Position numbers and translations under genes: made by a program. DNA of 64,000 bases from Bin87 sp965203985 (lineage in GTDB: Bacteria > Chloroflexota > Dehalococcoidia > Lucifugimonadales > UBA3495): positions 496,001 to 560,000 of the forward strand of contig CBDBDS010000002.1 of NCBI GenBank assembly GCA_965203985.1, written 5' to 3'. Positions 36,678-46,045 of this stretch are shown here, piece after piece; positions within the stretch are counted from its first letter, which is position 1; the number at the start of each line of letters is the position of its first letter. The notes beneath the pieces are model-generated. The model did not search any database. It saw only the letters and a program-made list of their open reading frames with translations, and was not told the DNA's origin.

Positions 36678-38251
36678 ACCTCGATGAGGCTCGGCGCGTC
36701 GGCGGCCAGGGCTTCGCGGAGGGCTGACTCCAGGGCTTCGGGGCCTTCGGCGCGGGCGGCGCGGACGCCGTAGGCTTCGGCCAGCTTGACGAAGTCAGGG
36801 TTGTGCAGCTCGGCGCCCACGGCGCGGCCGTTGAACTGGTTCACCTGGTCGCGCAGCACGTTGCCGTAGGCGTTGTCGTTGAACACCACCGCCACCGCGT
36901 TGATGCCGTGCTGCACCGCCGTGGCCAGCTCCTGCGAGTTGAACAGGAACCCGCCGTCGCCGCACAGGGCCACCACCGGACGGTCCGGCTGGGCCACCTT
37001 GGCGCCCAGCGCCGTGGGGTAGGCGTATCCCAGGTTGCCCGAGTAGCTGGACGTGATGAAGGTGCGCGGCTCGTAGGTGGGCCAGAAAGCCCGGGCGTAG
37101 TAGCCCAGCTGGGTCATGCCCGACACCAGGATGCCATCCTCCGGCACGGCGGAGCGGACGGCTTGCAAGTACGATTCCTGGGGCTCCGGACGCAGCGCCG
37201 ACTCCTTGCGACGCTGGCGCAGGGCCTCGGTCTCGGCGGCAAAGGACGGGCGGGATCCCATGTCGATGGTCTCGGCCAGCCTGGCGTCCACCTGCTCCAT
37301 GACGGTGCGGGCGTCGCCGGCGACGCCGTAGGTGTTCTCCCAGTTGCGGCCCAGTTCGTCGGGATCGATGTCGATCTGCACCACGCGCTGGCCGTCCAGC
37401 CACATGGGGAAGGCCATGCGGCTGCCCACGCCCAGGATGACGTCGAAGTGAGGCTCTTCTTTCGCCACGGGATCGTTACGCAGACGCAGCGCGCCCAGCG
37501 CCAGCGGATGCCGGTCGTCGATGACGCCCTTGCCCTCGGCGGTGGTGATCACCGGCGCCTGCAATCGCTCCGCCAGCCGCACCAGCGCCTCGGATCCCTC
37601 CGACGAAATCACGCCGCCGCCGGCCCAGATCAGCGGACGCCGCGCGCCGGCCAGGATGCGCGCCGCCTCGGCCACCTGCTCGTCGGACGCGGCGGGACGG
37701 GCGTAGCCCTCGGCCTCGATCAGAGACACCTCTTTCTGCTCGGCCATGGTTTCCGGCGGCATCTCGATCTCCACGGGCCGCGGTCGGCCGGTGGTGAGTT
37801 GCCGGAACGCTTCGTGCACCGCCTCGGGCGCTTCCTCGGCGGTCATCATGCGCCGCACGTACTTGGTGATGGGGCGGATGCAGTCCTGCTGGTCGTTGAC
37901 CTCGTGCAGGATGCCCCGGTCCGCGCCGATCAGGTCGCGCTCGATCTGCCCCGACACCACCAGCACCGGCGACGACGCCGAGTAGGCGGTGCTGATGGCC
38001 GCCGACGCGTTGAGCAGCCCCGGTCCCGGCACCATCAGCGCGGTGCCCACGCCGCCGCTGGCCCGCGCGTAGCCGTCGGCCATGTAGGCCGTGGCCTGCT
38101 CGTGCCGCGTGGTGATCAGGCGGATGCCCGGCACGTCGTTCAGCGCGTCCAGCGCGTGGTAGAGCTGCACCCCCGGCAACCCGAAGATGACGCGCACCCC
38201 CTCCAGGTACAACGAGCGCATGAGAGCCTGGCCGCCGGTCATGGTGGGCAT
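36644..38251 (-). CDS. Thiamine pyrophosphate-binding enzyme (acetolactate synthase-like)
   Basis: 535 residues from the ATG at 38251 (GGAAGG upstream; an in-frame ATG also exists at 38272). Three-domain TPP enzyme: Pyr domain with the activating Glu in HEQATAYMADGYARASGG near residue 45, the central domain (about 190-325), and the PP domain with GDGGFLFNSQELATA...NDNAYGN, the GDG-N cofactor and Mg site, near 430. It resembles large acetolactate synthase or benzoylformate/oxalyl-CoA decarboxylase-type proteins, with no small subunit nearby. Substrate unknown. Confidence 0.88.
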   Translation of the reverse strand: MPTMTGGQALMRSLYLEGVRVIFGLPGVQLYHALDALNDVPGIRLITTRHEQATAYMADGYARASGGVGTALMVPGPGLLNASAAISTAYSASSPVLVVSGQIERDLIGADRGILHEVNDQQDCIRPITKYVRRMMTAEEAPEAVHEAFRQLTTGRPRPVEIEMPPETMAEQKEVSLIEAEGYARPAASDEQVAEAARILAGARRPLIWAGGGVISSEGSEALVRLAERLQAPVITTAEGKGVIDDRHPLALGALRLRNDPVAKEEPHFDVILGVGSRMAFPMWLDGQRVVQIDIDPDELGRNWENTYGVAGDARTVMEQVDARLAETIDMGSRPSFAAETEALRQRRKESALRPEPQESYLQAVRSAVPEDGILVSGMTQLGYYARAFWPTYEPRTFITSSYSGNLGYAYPTALGAKVAQPDRPVVALCGDGGFLFNSQELATAVQHGINAVAVVFNDNAYGNVLRDQVNQFNGRAVGAELHNPDFVKLAEAYGVRAARAEGPEALESALREALAADAPSLIEVPVGMMPTPFT

Positions 38252-38272
38252 GATGAAACCTTCCTGATGCAA

Positions 38273-38722
38273 TGATGATGCCCGTGACTACGGGCCGGCC
38301 TACGATAGCACAGCGTCCCTACCCTGTCATTTGAGCCGCGTCACCCGTTACCCCGCAGTCGCTCTCGCGTACCCAGTTTGGCGAGATCGGGGAATTTACA
38401 TGGATGCACAGGATGGACAGGATGGACAGGATAGGATTGATGCGCTGCGCTATCGTGGTTCCGGGTCGAAGCGGTCAGCAGCAGCGTCCCAATGACGGCA
38501 AGGCGACTGAAAAGGGGCATTCATCTTACTGCTCTGGGATGGTTTCCGACGGCGGACTGGTTTCTATCATCCAACTCATACCATCCCATTCATCCTGTGC
38601 ATCCATGTAAATCGTTCCTCTTCTGCAAAGTGGATACGCATGAGCCCGCAGTCGTGATTGCCGCGTTGCTTCCCGCTATGTTACCCTGCCGCACCACCAA
38701 CCTGTCGCGTTCGGAAGGGTCG
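38273..38722. other. Intergenic region with MITE-like element
   Basis: About 450 bases between divergent genes. Half of it is the MITE-like element at 38394-38612. The remainder shows no open frame with coding character and no clear promoter. Confidence 0.4.
38394..38612. repeat. MITE-like element, copy 2 (219 bp)
   Basis: Terminal inverted repeats: atttacatggatgcacagga at the left, and the inverse of tcctgtgcatccatgtaaat at the right. These are near-identical to the ends of the element at 10294-10426 (ttacatcgatg, cacaggatggacagga). The left arm contains the tandem 'acaggatgg' motif three times. No coding potential. Confidence 0.75.
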
Positions 38723-39052
38723 ATGATCACGTTCAATTGCACCATCCAGGAGGGGATAGTCCCCGAAGACCTGAGGCCCCGCCTGGCTTCCGAGTTGGCA
38801 CGTATCTCAACCGTATTCGTGGGCGGCAACCCCGCCGAGGTGTCCGTCAACTGGATCGAGATCCCCCACGGTTTCGGCTTCCGCGGCGGCCGGCTTTCCA
38901 CAACGTCCGCGGTGCGTGGCGAGATCCCGCCCGGCCTGCAGCAAGAAACCCGCGTGGAACTGATGCAGTCCATACAGGATATGTGGATGGACCTCACCGG
39001 CTGCACCACCGACGAACTGGTCGTGTCCGCACGCGACCGACGCGACGGCTAG
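38723..39052 (+). CDS. Tautomerase/MIF-superfamily-like protein, copy 1
   Basis: 109 residues from the ATG at 38723 (GGAAGGG upstream). Beta-alpha-beta pattern: MITFNCTIQEGIVPEDLRPRLASELARISTVF by pattern, then VSVNWIEIPHGFGFRGGR and RVELMQSIQDMWMDLTGCTTDELVVS. This resembles long 4-oxalocrotonate tautomerase-fold proteins. The catalytic Pro1 expected after Met is not present (Ile2), so tautomerase activity is doubtful. A related gene follows 29 bases downstream. Confidence 0.6.
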   Translation: MITFNCTIQEGIVPEDLRPRLASELARISTVFVGGNPAEVSVNWIEIPHGFGFRGGRLSTTSAVRGEIPPGLQQETRVELMQSIQDMWMDLTGCTTDELVVSARDRRDG

Positions 39053-39081
39053 CCCAAAATTACCGGCACAAGGAGCAGACC

Positions 39082-39492
39082 ATGCCGCACTATCGCTGTT
39101 TCATCCCCCAGGGCGCCCTGTCCTTTGACCAGAGGCAGGAGATCGCTCTGGCTTTCACCGACATTCACTGCGGCTCCACCGGCGCGCCCCGCAGCTTCGT
39201 GTCCGTGACCTTCCTGGAAACTCCGGAGGGCCAGACCCACGAGCACGGCGTGGGCTACTACCTGGACGGCGGTAACCGCGCCGGTCGCTCCGAGGAAGTC
39301 AAGCAGCAGCTCCTCGCCGACCTCACCCAGACATTCGCCAGGGTCGCCGGCGTGTCGCCGCAAGACATCCCCGGCCGGATCACCGAGAACCCCGCGTCCT
39401 GGACCATGGAAGGCGGCTTCGTGCTGCCTGAGCCGGGCGAGGAGGGCCCCGAGTGGTACGCGGCCGCCGAAGCCGCCGCTGCTGCCGATTAG
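39082..39492 (+). CDS. Tautomerase-fold-like protein, copy 2
   Basis: 136 residues from the ATG at 39082, with aaggag upstream. MPHYRCFIP puts Pro directly after Met, as in tautomerases where Pro1 is the catalytic base. SFDQRQEIALAFTDIHCGSTGAPRSFVSVTFLE by pattern and VKQQLLADLTQTFARVAGVSPQDI repeat the beta-alpha-beta layout. It forms a pair with the preceding gene, the two probably making a hetero-oligomer; only this one keeps Pro1. The tail is Glu/Ala-rich. Substrate unknown. Confidence 0.72.
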   Translation: MPHYRCFIPQGALSFDQRQEIALAFTDIHCGSTGAPRSFVSVTFLETPEGQTHEHGVGYYLDGGNRAGRSEEVKQQLLADLTQTFARVAGVSPQDIPGRITENPASWTMEGGFVLPEPGEEGPEWYAAAEAAAAAD

Positions 39493-39518
39493 CATCTCTC
39501 CGGCAATACCTTACGCGA

Positions 39519-39545
39519 CGGGGGCAGGGCCAGCACCTGCCCCCG
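39519..39545 (+). terminator. Hairpin after tautomerase pair
   Basis: Stem cgggggcagg/cctgcccccg with a 7-base loop, 27 bases after the stop. No T-run follows, so it is a likely but not classic terminator. Confidence 0.5.
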
Positions 39546-39582
39546 ACTCATGCATGCGTGTTGAGCCCTGGCGCTCTGAGGC

Positions 39583-40215
39583 GTGGACATGACGACTTCG
39601 CCCACTGTGTACATCCTTACGGGTGCGCTCGTCGTAATCATAGTAGTGACACTCTGGTTGCTGCCGGCGTCATCATCGACCCAAACCGCTAATGCTCCCC
39701 TGCCCTGCCCGAACGTGCCTGAGAATGACGCATTGTGGATGGACGCTCAATACTACGCCCGGGACTTCGGAGTGAGTGTCGAAGAAGCCGTGTGCCGCCT
39801 GGCCTTGCAGGGCAAGGTCGGACCGCTGGGATCGGCCCTCCGGTCGGGAGAGCCTGACACCTACGGCGGATTGTGGATCCACCACGAACCGGATTTTGGC
39901 GTGACGGTATTGTTCACCGAAAACCCCGAAGCCACCCTGGCGCCCCACGTGATTGACCATCCCCTGCGGGGGATCATCAAGGCCCGCAAAGCTGAGGCGT
40001 CGTTGCGATACCTGGAACAAGCGCAACACCGAGCGCACGCACTTGCCAGCGCCACCGGTATTCCGGTCGAGTCGGGTATCAACATTCCCGAAAACCGCGT
40101 AGAACTCTACGTCATCGACGTGAAGGGTCTCACCAGGGCTCTCCGGGAAGCCGGCTCCCGGCTGCCCGATCACGTCAAGATCATCAAGGTCGATCAGCAC
40201 AGTTCACCTGCCTGA
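39583..40215 (+). CDS. Membrane-anchored protein of unknown function
   Basis: 210 residues with one N-terminal hydrophobic helix (about 8-27, VYILTGALVVIIVVTLWLLP), probably a signal anchor placing the rest outside the membrane. The remaining soluble part has no domain I recognise. The segment ENDALWMDAQYYARDFGVSVEEAVCRLALQGKVGPL by pattern resembles the N-terminal lead of secreted bacterial proteins with 'Y-A-x-x-x-G-V-S-x-E-E-A' repeats. The C-terminus carries ENRVELYVID. It precedes the DUF3179 lipoprotein by 61 bases. Confidence 0.6.
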   Translation: MDMTTSPTVYILTGALVVIIVVTLWLLPASSSTQTANAPLPCPNVPENDALWMDAQYYARDFGVSVEEAVCRLALQGKVGPLGSALRSGEPDTYGGLWIHHEPDFGVTVLFTENPEATLAPHVIDHPLRGIIKARKAEASLRYLEQAQHRAHALASATGIPVESGINIPENRVELYVIDVKGLTRALREAGSRLPDHVKIIKVDQHSSPA

Positions 40216-40276
40216 ACGAGATACGCCGGCCCGACCGCCTCGATTCTCGTCCATCCCCGGTTGTTTCCTTGGAACT

Positions 40277-41830
40277 ATGGATATCCAGTTGCCCAAATCC
40301 ATTCCGTGTATGCTGCTGATCACGGCGCTAATCGCGTTGGCTTGCGGCCGGCCAACGGCGCCGGCGCCGGAGGATCCCGCATTAACTCTGCCGGCTCCGC
40401 TGCCGACCCGGGAGGCAACGGCGACCGCAACAGTCGACCCGACCGCTCCCAGTCCGGCTCCCGTAGCCGAGCGCACGGCGGTCACCTACGACCCCAACCG
40501 CACCATGTTCAGCATCTGGCACGGTCCGGACCACCCTTCGGAGGCGACCCTCGGCGCGCTGGCGGATACGCAGGAGTACGGTGACAAGTCTCAGGTCTTG
40601 GTCATTCTTGAGGCGCTCAAGTTTTTCCGAAATCGGGATACCCTGGGACAGGCTATAGACACACTGACGGCCCTCACCGGGCAGGACTTCGATTTCGACC
40701 GCCGTCTGTGGCGAGAGTGGGTCGGGCCTCGCATGGACGAATACGCCCCGCCTTCGGAATACCCCCGCTGGAAAGTGGACTCGCTGGCGCTGATCGACCC
40801 GGCCATTGGCGCCATCCTGGAACCAGGCATCACCCGCTCGCGGGTCGACCTCACCGAGGTGGTCTGGGGCGGCGTTCAGCTTGACGGCATCCCGCCGCTG
40901 GAGCAGCCGCCGCACATCCTGCCGGAGCAGGCCACCTGGCTGTGGCCCGGCGACCGGGTCTTCGGCGTGTCCATCAACGGCGAGCACCGCGCGTATCCCT
41001 TGCGCATCATGAACGCCCACGAACTCGCCAACGACGTGCTGGGGGGCGAACCGATCTCGCTGGTGTATTGAACCCTCTGCGGCACCGGAATCGTGTATTC
41101 CGGCATCGTCAACGGAGAGCCAACCACCTTCGGGACCTCCGGCCTCCTCTACCGCAGCAACAAGGTGATGTACGACCGGGCCACGCGCTCGCTGTGGAAC
41201 CAGTTCATCGGCGAACCGGTGATCGGACCCCTGGCCGATTCGGGCATCAGGCAGCCCTTCTTTCCCTCGGTGGTCACCACCTGGGAGGAATGGTTGACCG
41301 AGCATCCGGACACCACCGTGCTGGACCGGTACACCAACGTATATCCGCCCGATTTTTACGTACCCGAGAACGACCCCAGGGCGATCTACTACGACTACTT
41401 CACCTCAGACGAGGTAATGTTCCCGGTATGGAATCGGGATATTACTTTCGAACCAAAAGCGGTAGTGGTGGGGTTGTCCATCGGCGACAGCGCCAAGGCG
41501 TACGGCGTGACGGACCTGCAAAAGGTGCGGTTTATCAACGACACCGTAGGCGGCCTCAACGTGCTCGTGGTGGCATCGCCCGAATCGCGGGCCGGCCGCA
41601 TCTACGAGCGCGGCGAAACTGTGTTCAGGCTGCCAGAGGCTGATGACCCAAACACGGCGCCAACCACACTGGTTGACGAAACCGGCGCTCACTGGCAGGT
41701 CACGGAAAGGGGACTGGTGAACGTGGCTGATCCCTCCGCTGTATTCCCCCGTATCCCCAGCCTGACTTCGTTCTGGTTCGGCTGGTTCCAGTACCATCCC
41801 GACACCGCGGTCTATCAGCCTGCGCCGTAA
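40277..41830 (+). CDS. DUF3179 lipoprotein, candidate selenoprotein (in-frame TGA)
   Basis: A single frame of 518 codons, open except for TGA at 41069-41071. Before it the protein ends EPISLVY; after it TLCGTGIVYSG continues without any other stop or shift to the TAA at 41830. In DUF3179 proteins this place is a CxxC (VYC-x-L-C), so the TGA stands exactly at the first Cys (codon 265) and Cys268 follows. A SECIS-like hairpin lies at the right distance. The N-terminus LITALIALACG suggests a lipoprotein. Alternatives: a TGC-to-TGA nonsense mutation, or two separate proteins (40277-41071 and 41093-41830). Confidence 0.7.
41085..41103 (+). promoter_or_regulatory. Candidate bacterial SECIS hairpin
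   Basis: Perfect 7-bp stem ccggaat/attccgg with apical loop cgtgt, whose first base is 21 bases after the TGA. Bacterial SECIS elements are hairpins directly after UGA with the apical loop about 16-37 bases away and a G among the first two loop bases; all three conditions hold here. Confidence 0.5.
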
Positions 41831-41858
41831 TGGGTCGGGGTGCACGTCCGAGCGGCCG

Positions 41859-41867
41859 TGCTATAAT
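41859..41867 (+). promoter_or_regulatory. Extended -10 promoter upstream of tRNA-Ser
   Basis: TGC-TATAAT, a consensus extended -10 element, about 60 bases ahead of tRNA-Ser and just after the DUF3179 stop. No convincing -35 is visible. Confidence 0.5.
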
Positions 41868-41928
41868 TTTGTCCCGCCCTTGGGTGTTTTTCATGGTCCG
41901 GGTGCGTTTAGTCGGCACGGACAACCGC

Positions 41929-42018
41929 GGAGAGGTGCCAGAGTGGACGAATGGGCGCGACTGGAAATCGCGTAGGGGTTTACGCCTCTCGCGGGTTCGA
42001 ATCCCGCCCTCTCCGCCA
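41929..42018 (+). tRNA. tRNA-Ser (GGA) with encoded CCA
   Basis: Class II tRNA: acceptor GGAGAGG/CCTCTCC, discriminator G, CCA encoded, long variable arm, T arm CGGGTTCGAATCCCG, and anticodon loop CTGGAAA giving GGA (reads UCC and UCU). The 3' end is a typical integration site, and a broken tyrosine integrase starts 52 bases downstream. Confidence 0.96.
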
Positions 42019-42048
42019 TATTAACATCGTAAAACCCCAGCAGAACCG

Positions 42049-42088
42049 GCCGTTTCCTGCTTGATTTGAGTGGGAAACGGCTATTTTT
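42049..42088 (+). terminator. Terminator downstream of tRNA-Ser
   Basis: Stem gccgtttcc/ggaaacggc with a 15-base loop, followed by TATTTTT. It overlaps the first surviving codons of the integrase remnant. Confidence 0.6.
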
Positions 42089-43153
42089 ATGTCCAACAAA
42101 GTCCCGCGAAATCCGGGGCCAAGCATTGGTTTCAACGGGTTACCATAGACCGGAAGCGGCGCAATCTGGGCCTCGGTGGCTATCCCACGGTTTCGCTGGC
42201 GGAAGCCCGCAAAGCCGCTTTGCTCAATACCCGGATGATCCGGGCGGGCCGGGACCCTTTGGCAGAGAAGAGGGAAGCGATCGCGGCTCGACAGAGACCA
42301 CCGACGCCGACATTTGCCGAAGCGTCCGCAACCGTAATCGAAATGCGGCGACCGACCTGGTCACCGACATCACCACCGCGGATATCCTAACGGTCCTAAC
42401 CCCGGTATGGACGCGGAAACCCGAGACGGCGAGCCGGGTGAGGCAACGCATGGAGACGGTGCCGGACTGGGCGATTGCCCAAGGTTGCGGTATTGACAAT
42501 CCCCTAATCGTTCGATCGCCAAGGTGCTGCCCAGGATACCGCGAACCAAGCAACACCATCGGGCACTGCACTACTGCAAAGTTCCGTCGGCGACGCAAAA
42601 GGTCAGACAATCGACTGCGGACCCGGTCACCAAATTGTCATTCGAGTTCCTGGTGTTGACGGCCGCGCGCAGCGGCGAGGTCAGGCTCGCCACCTGGGAT
42701 CAAATAGATTGGGATGAACGGAAATGGACGGCGCCAGCCGAGCACATGAAAGCCCGCCGCGCGCATAAGGTGCCTTTGTCCAAAAGGGCCTTGGAGGTTC
42801 TGCGGTTGGCGGAAGGGTTGTCCGATGGGTCTAGTGATTTGGTGTTCCCCGGTCTGCGCGGAAAGCCGTTGTCCGACATGGTGTTTACGTCCGTGTTGAG
42901 GAGGCTTGAAATTCCGGCCGTTGCCCATGGGTTCCGTAGCAGCTTCAAGAACTGGTGCACGGAGTGCGCTAACGCCCAGCGGGAGGCGAGTGAAACGGCG
43001 CTGGCGCACAACTTGGGCAATCCCACTCAGCAATCGTATGCGCGGACCGACCTGTTTGAACCACGCCGGGAACTGATGGAAATGTGGGCAGATTTCGTGG
43101 GCACCAGCAACGTACCTCCGGGAACCACCGACCGAAAATCTGGACAGTCCTAA
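42070..43153 (+). pseudogene. Degenerate P4-type tyrosine integrase
   Basis: Three frames must be joined. Frame 1 (42070-42390) has YFYVQQSPAKSGAKHWFQRV and NLGLGGYPTVSLAEARKAA, the DUF4102 arm-binding domain. The next frame (about 42365-42505) has TTADILTVLTPVWTRKPETASRVRQR, the core-binding region. Frame 3 (about 42500-43153) is the catalytic domain with TAARSGEVRLATWDQID (first Arg), HGFRSSFKNWC and LAHNLGNPTQQSYART (Tyr). The N-terminus and about 30 central residues are missing. It is inactive but marks the tRNA-Ser-proximal end of an integrated element. Confidence 0.88.
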
Positions 43154-43754
43154 TCCTGGGTAGATTTAAGGTGCGCGTTCATGCGGATGAACAGGAACAT
43201 CAACGTTATCCCCTACCAGCCGCGGCATCAGTAAATTTTCCGGTTAGGTTTTCGGTAACCCGCCCCCCTTGGTGGTGGACTTTCAGACGGTTTACGTCAA
43301 CATTAGCGTTGGCCAAATCCGCTTCGGAAACGGCGACGCATGTGTGTAGGTATTTGTGTAGGTCGGTAAGGAGAACTTGAGATTGTGATCGTCTGCTGGA
43401 AGGGGGTCTGCCAATCGTCAGCCCGCTTATTGCTGTTGGTCAGTATTTGACAAACATGCCTATCCATTCTGTCCTGCATAAAACACTCTTGGGGATTGTC
43501 CCCCGTGCATCGGACATGCACTACGAGAGTATCGGTCCCCCTCAGTACCGTATGAACCACGATGCGTCCCAAATTTTGGACTGAGGCGACTCGCCGGTAT
43601 CGGCAGTCGTCACCATTGCACTGCGAGAGCCGACTCTGCGCCGTTATAAGCGTGCGCTAGTCGGGCCTTTTTGCTCGGTTTGGCCTGATCACTGGCAGGT
43701 CAGAGCGATGGTCCGCATTTCGGGATCGGCGATCCCCCAAGCAAGGGGGAAACC
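43154..43754. other. Gene-free stretch
   Basis: About 600 bases after the integrase remnant. The only open frames are weak (for example a leftward 89-codon frame at 43303-43572 from a TTG without a ribosome site). A small inverted repeat, gttcat-gcg-gatgaac, occurs near 43178. Nothing else is recognisable. Confidence 0.4.
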
Positions 43755-43961
43755 ATGGTTGACTCGTCCATTGACGATCTCAAACTTCTTAAGGTCCACG
43801 CAGTTCTCGAAATCTGCGCGCTGTCTCACTCCACACTTTGCGCGCAGATAAAAGCCGGCCGTTTCCCGGCTCCCGTGCGCATCGGTCCTCGATCCGTAGC
43901 ATGGCACGCGCGCGACATCAAAACCTGGCTTCAATCACGCGGTTCCACTTCGGACAGTTGA
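43755..43961 (+). CDS. AlpA-type helix-turn-helix regulator
   Basis: 68 residues: LLKVHAVLEICALSHSTLCAQIKAGRFPAPVRIGPRSVAWHARDIKTWLQSR by pattern is the AlpA/excisionase wing-helix, with the 'STL...I..G.FP.PVRIG.RSVAW...DI..WL' hallmark. aagggggaaacc precedes the ATG. AlpA proteins control integrase expression in P4-like elements, which fits the integrase remnant upstream. Here the integrase is broken, so the gene may be relict though intact. Confidence 0.87.
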   Translation: MVDSSIDDLKLLKVHAVLEICALSHSTLCAQIKAGRFPAPVRIGPRSVAWHARDIKTWLQSRGSTSDS

Positions 43962-44401
43962 CCGGGATGATGGTGCTGCGGTTCGCTGGACGCCATAGTG
44001 GTCTGATCAAACCACCCCGTTTCCAGTCAGCACGGTAAGCAACCGCAGCCATCTGAGTTCCAGGGGTTGGTGCGCCTCTTGGATTGGTCACGTCCTGAGG
44101 CCGAGCGCGGCTGAGTGCGTCCCGCACGCCGTCCTTGCGCCTGTTAAAGCTCCTCAACGCAGCGTCAACAGGGCGCGGAGATCATGGTGCCGTTTGGGTT
44201 TCGCGGAAAAACGGTTTCCTTTCCGCTACGTTGGTGATCGCGCTTCGCAAAACCCAAGTTCACGATTGACTCGAGCCTCCAGTGGGTTCGCGACTGCAAT
44301 TGGTCATGATTTGACCCCAGATAGACCGTCGTTGCGCATTCATACAACGTAACAAGGCCAGAGGCGATGACATCATCGTCAAGAACGCCGAAAATTATCA
44401 A
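43962..44401. other. Gene-free stretch
   Basis: About 440 bases between the AlpA gene and the ParB-like remnant. No frame shows coding character and no hairpin or promoter stands out. Confidence 0.35.
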
Positions 44402-45403
44402 TTGGGTCTGTCTCAACTATTGGTTGATAATTCGGATTCAAGTGCCATTTCGGGCGACGCCGCCGGCTCGAGTTCGCCGTGCTCGAACGATCGGGTCATC
44501 GTTCGACATTCCGAGGCAGTTCGGCGGCACGCACTCAGCGAGCTCTTGGGTGGCCGAGACCCCAAAGACTTGGGCCGCCTTCGGGAAGTCATGCGCACCC
44601 AGCAGATCGTCGACAACCAAAACGGGTCCCAGACCGTGGTTGAAGTCGATACGCTTGAAGGAGCCGTCCTGTGGGATTGGGACCGTTGTCTGATCGCCCG
44701 CGAGCTTGGGATTGAGATCCGGTTCGAACAGTTCGACGCGGGCGACCCGGTCGCATATCTGTGCATCCACGCTTTGCATACGCGCCAGTGGAGCCACAGC
44801 CAGAAAGCGGTGCTGGTCGTTTCCATGTGTCGGTGGGCTGGCCACGGGTGCCCCAAAAAATCTACACACTCCGTAGATTTTTCGCATGAGAGCACTGGGA
44901 GCGTGACCACTGAGATGATGGCAACAATGGCCGGGGTCAGCAGCACCACGATCAGTCAAGCCAAGGCAGTGCATGCGGCCGGATTCGGGGCGGATGTTAT
45001 GGACGGGAGTTTGGGATTTGCGGAAGCGTATGGGCGGGCCCGCAGAGCGCCTGCAATCGGCTTGAACAAGACTGATGTGGGCGGAACCAGCTCACCTGAT
45101 AACGCATTCCAGCGAGGAGTGTAGTCCGAACCGTCCGAACGACCTCCAGCACGGACCAAGCCTCATTCCCGCGAAGTACTGGAGGCACAAGTGCGTGACC
45201 TGGAGCGTGCCAGGATTGATCTCTTGGACCAGATACGGCTTTTGGAAGCCGAGAACGACCGCCAGAGATCGGCGGCTGCCGCCGCTGATGCTGCTTTGGA
45301 ACGCGAGCGCCGACGAGCAGATGCCGCAGAGGCTGAGGTCACTCGTCTGAGATCAATGCTCGCCGATACCGGTTGTAGCAGCGACGAATACGTCAATGAC
45401 TGA
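44402..45403 (+). pseudogene. ParB-like N-domain protein interrupted by in-frame TAG
   Basis: Frame 44402-45124 encodes a ParB-type protein as found in phages and mobile elements: DTLEGAVLWDWDRCLIARELGIEIRFEQFDAGDPVAYLCIHALHTRQWSHSQKAV by pattern, then an HTH (TTEMMATMAGVSSTTISQAKAV). After TAG at 45122 the same frame continues for 92 codons into a convincing coiled coil (RDLERARIDLLDQIRLLEAE, DAALERERRRADAAEAEV) to a TGA at 45401. It starts at a TTG without a ribosome site. Most likely a decayed gene; stop read-through is the alternative. Confidence 0.6.
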
Positions 45404-45576
45404 CGTCTCCCCAGACATCATTGATCGAGTTCGTGCCTCGTCAGAGGATTCAACCCCAAGTAGCGATCAGCCTGACCGACATAGTGTCGCTTCATGAAAC
45501 ATCGACATCGGTCTAGCATCTACATGCTGATGGACACGTTCGTCAGGATTTCAGTGATCACCCCACTGGTATACGC

Positions 45577-45979
45577 GTGGGCCGGAGCATACCACCGAAC
45601 GGCGAGTTCGTGGACGCGGAGGCAGCTTTGGCCCGGGCAACCGGGCTTTTGGCGGATGATCTGCACAGCGCCATCGGAAGAGGACGATTGACGTGGAACC
45701 AATCCGAAAGCGGCCTGCTACACCGTTGCTGAAGCTACCCGGAAGCTGAAGGTCAGCGCAGCCGTCGTGTGCGCTGCGATCGAGGCAGGGTCTATGGGAC
45801 ACATCATCGCCGGCGCGGAGTCACTGCGCATCCTGGCGGAGGCGCTGGGGCAACGATCCTCTCGATGGCGTAACAGCCCGGCTGGAACGTCGGAGCAGCT
45901 CGCCGGACCCGTGCCATCCCCGTCGCCTCTCCGGGTGACGCCAGGACCACCCCGAGACCACAGAGGGTCGGGGAGGTAG
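45577..45979 (+). pseudogene. Decayed excisionase/HTH fragments
   Basis: Two overlapping frames carry coding-like pieces. 45577-45732 reads EFVDAEAALARATGLLADDL and stops; from about 45717 another frame reads YTVAEATRKLKVSAAVVCAA and IEAGSM, then ESLRILAEALGQ, the pattern of a MerR/excisionase DNA-binding domain (YTVAEAARRLGVS...). The frame change suggests one small regulator gene that has suffered an indel. Confidence 0.45.
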
Positions 45980-46045
45980 CATCCGCTGCTGTGATCTGAC
46001 CAGGGGCAGATCGCAACCACAGTCTCCCAACTCAACAAGGGCTTC

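Noticed and set aside
41929..42018. Possibility that this tRNA is tRNA-Sec, which would support the selenoprotein
   Set aside because: The anticodon loop is CTGGAAA (GGA) and the acceptor is 7 bp, so it is an ordinary tRNA-Ser.
43303..43572. Leftward 89-codon frame after the integrase remnant
   Set aside because: TTG start, no ribosome site, no recognisable pattern.
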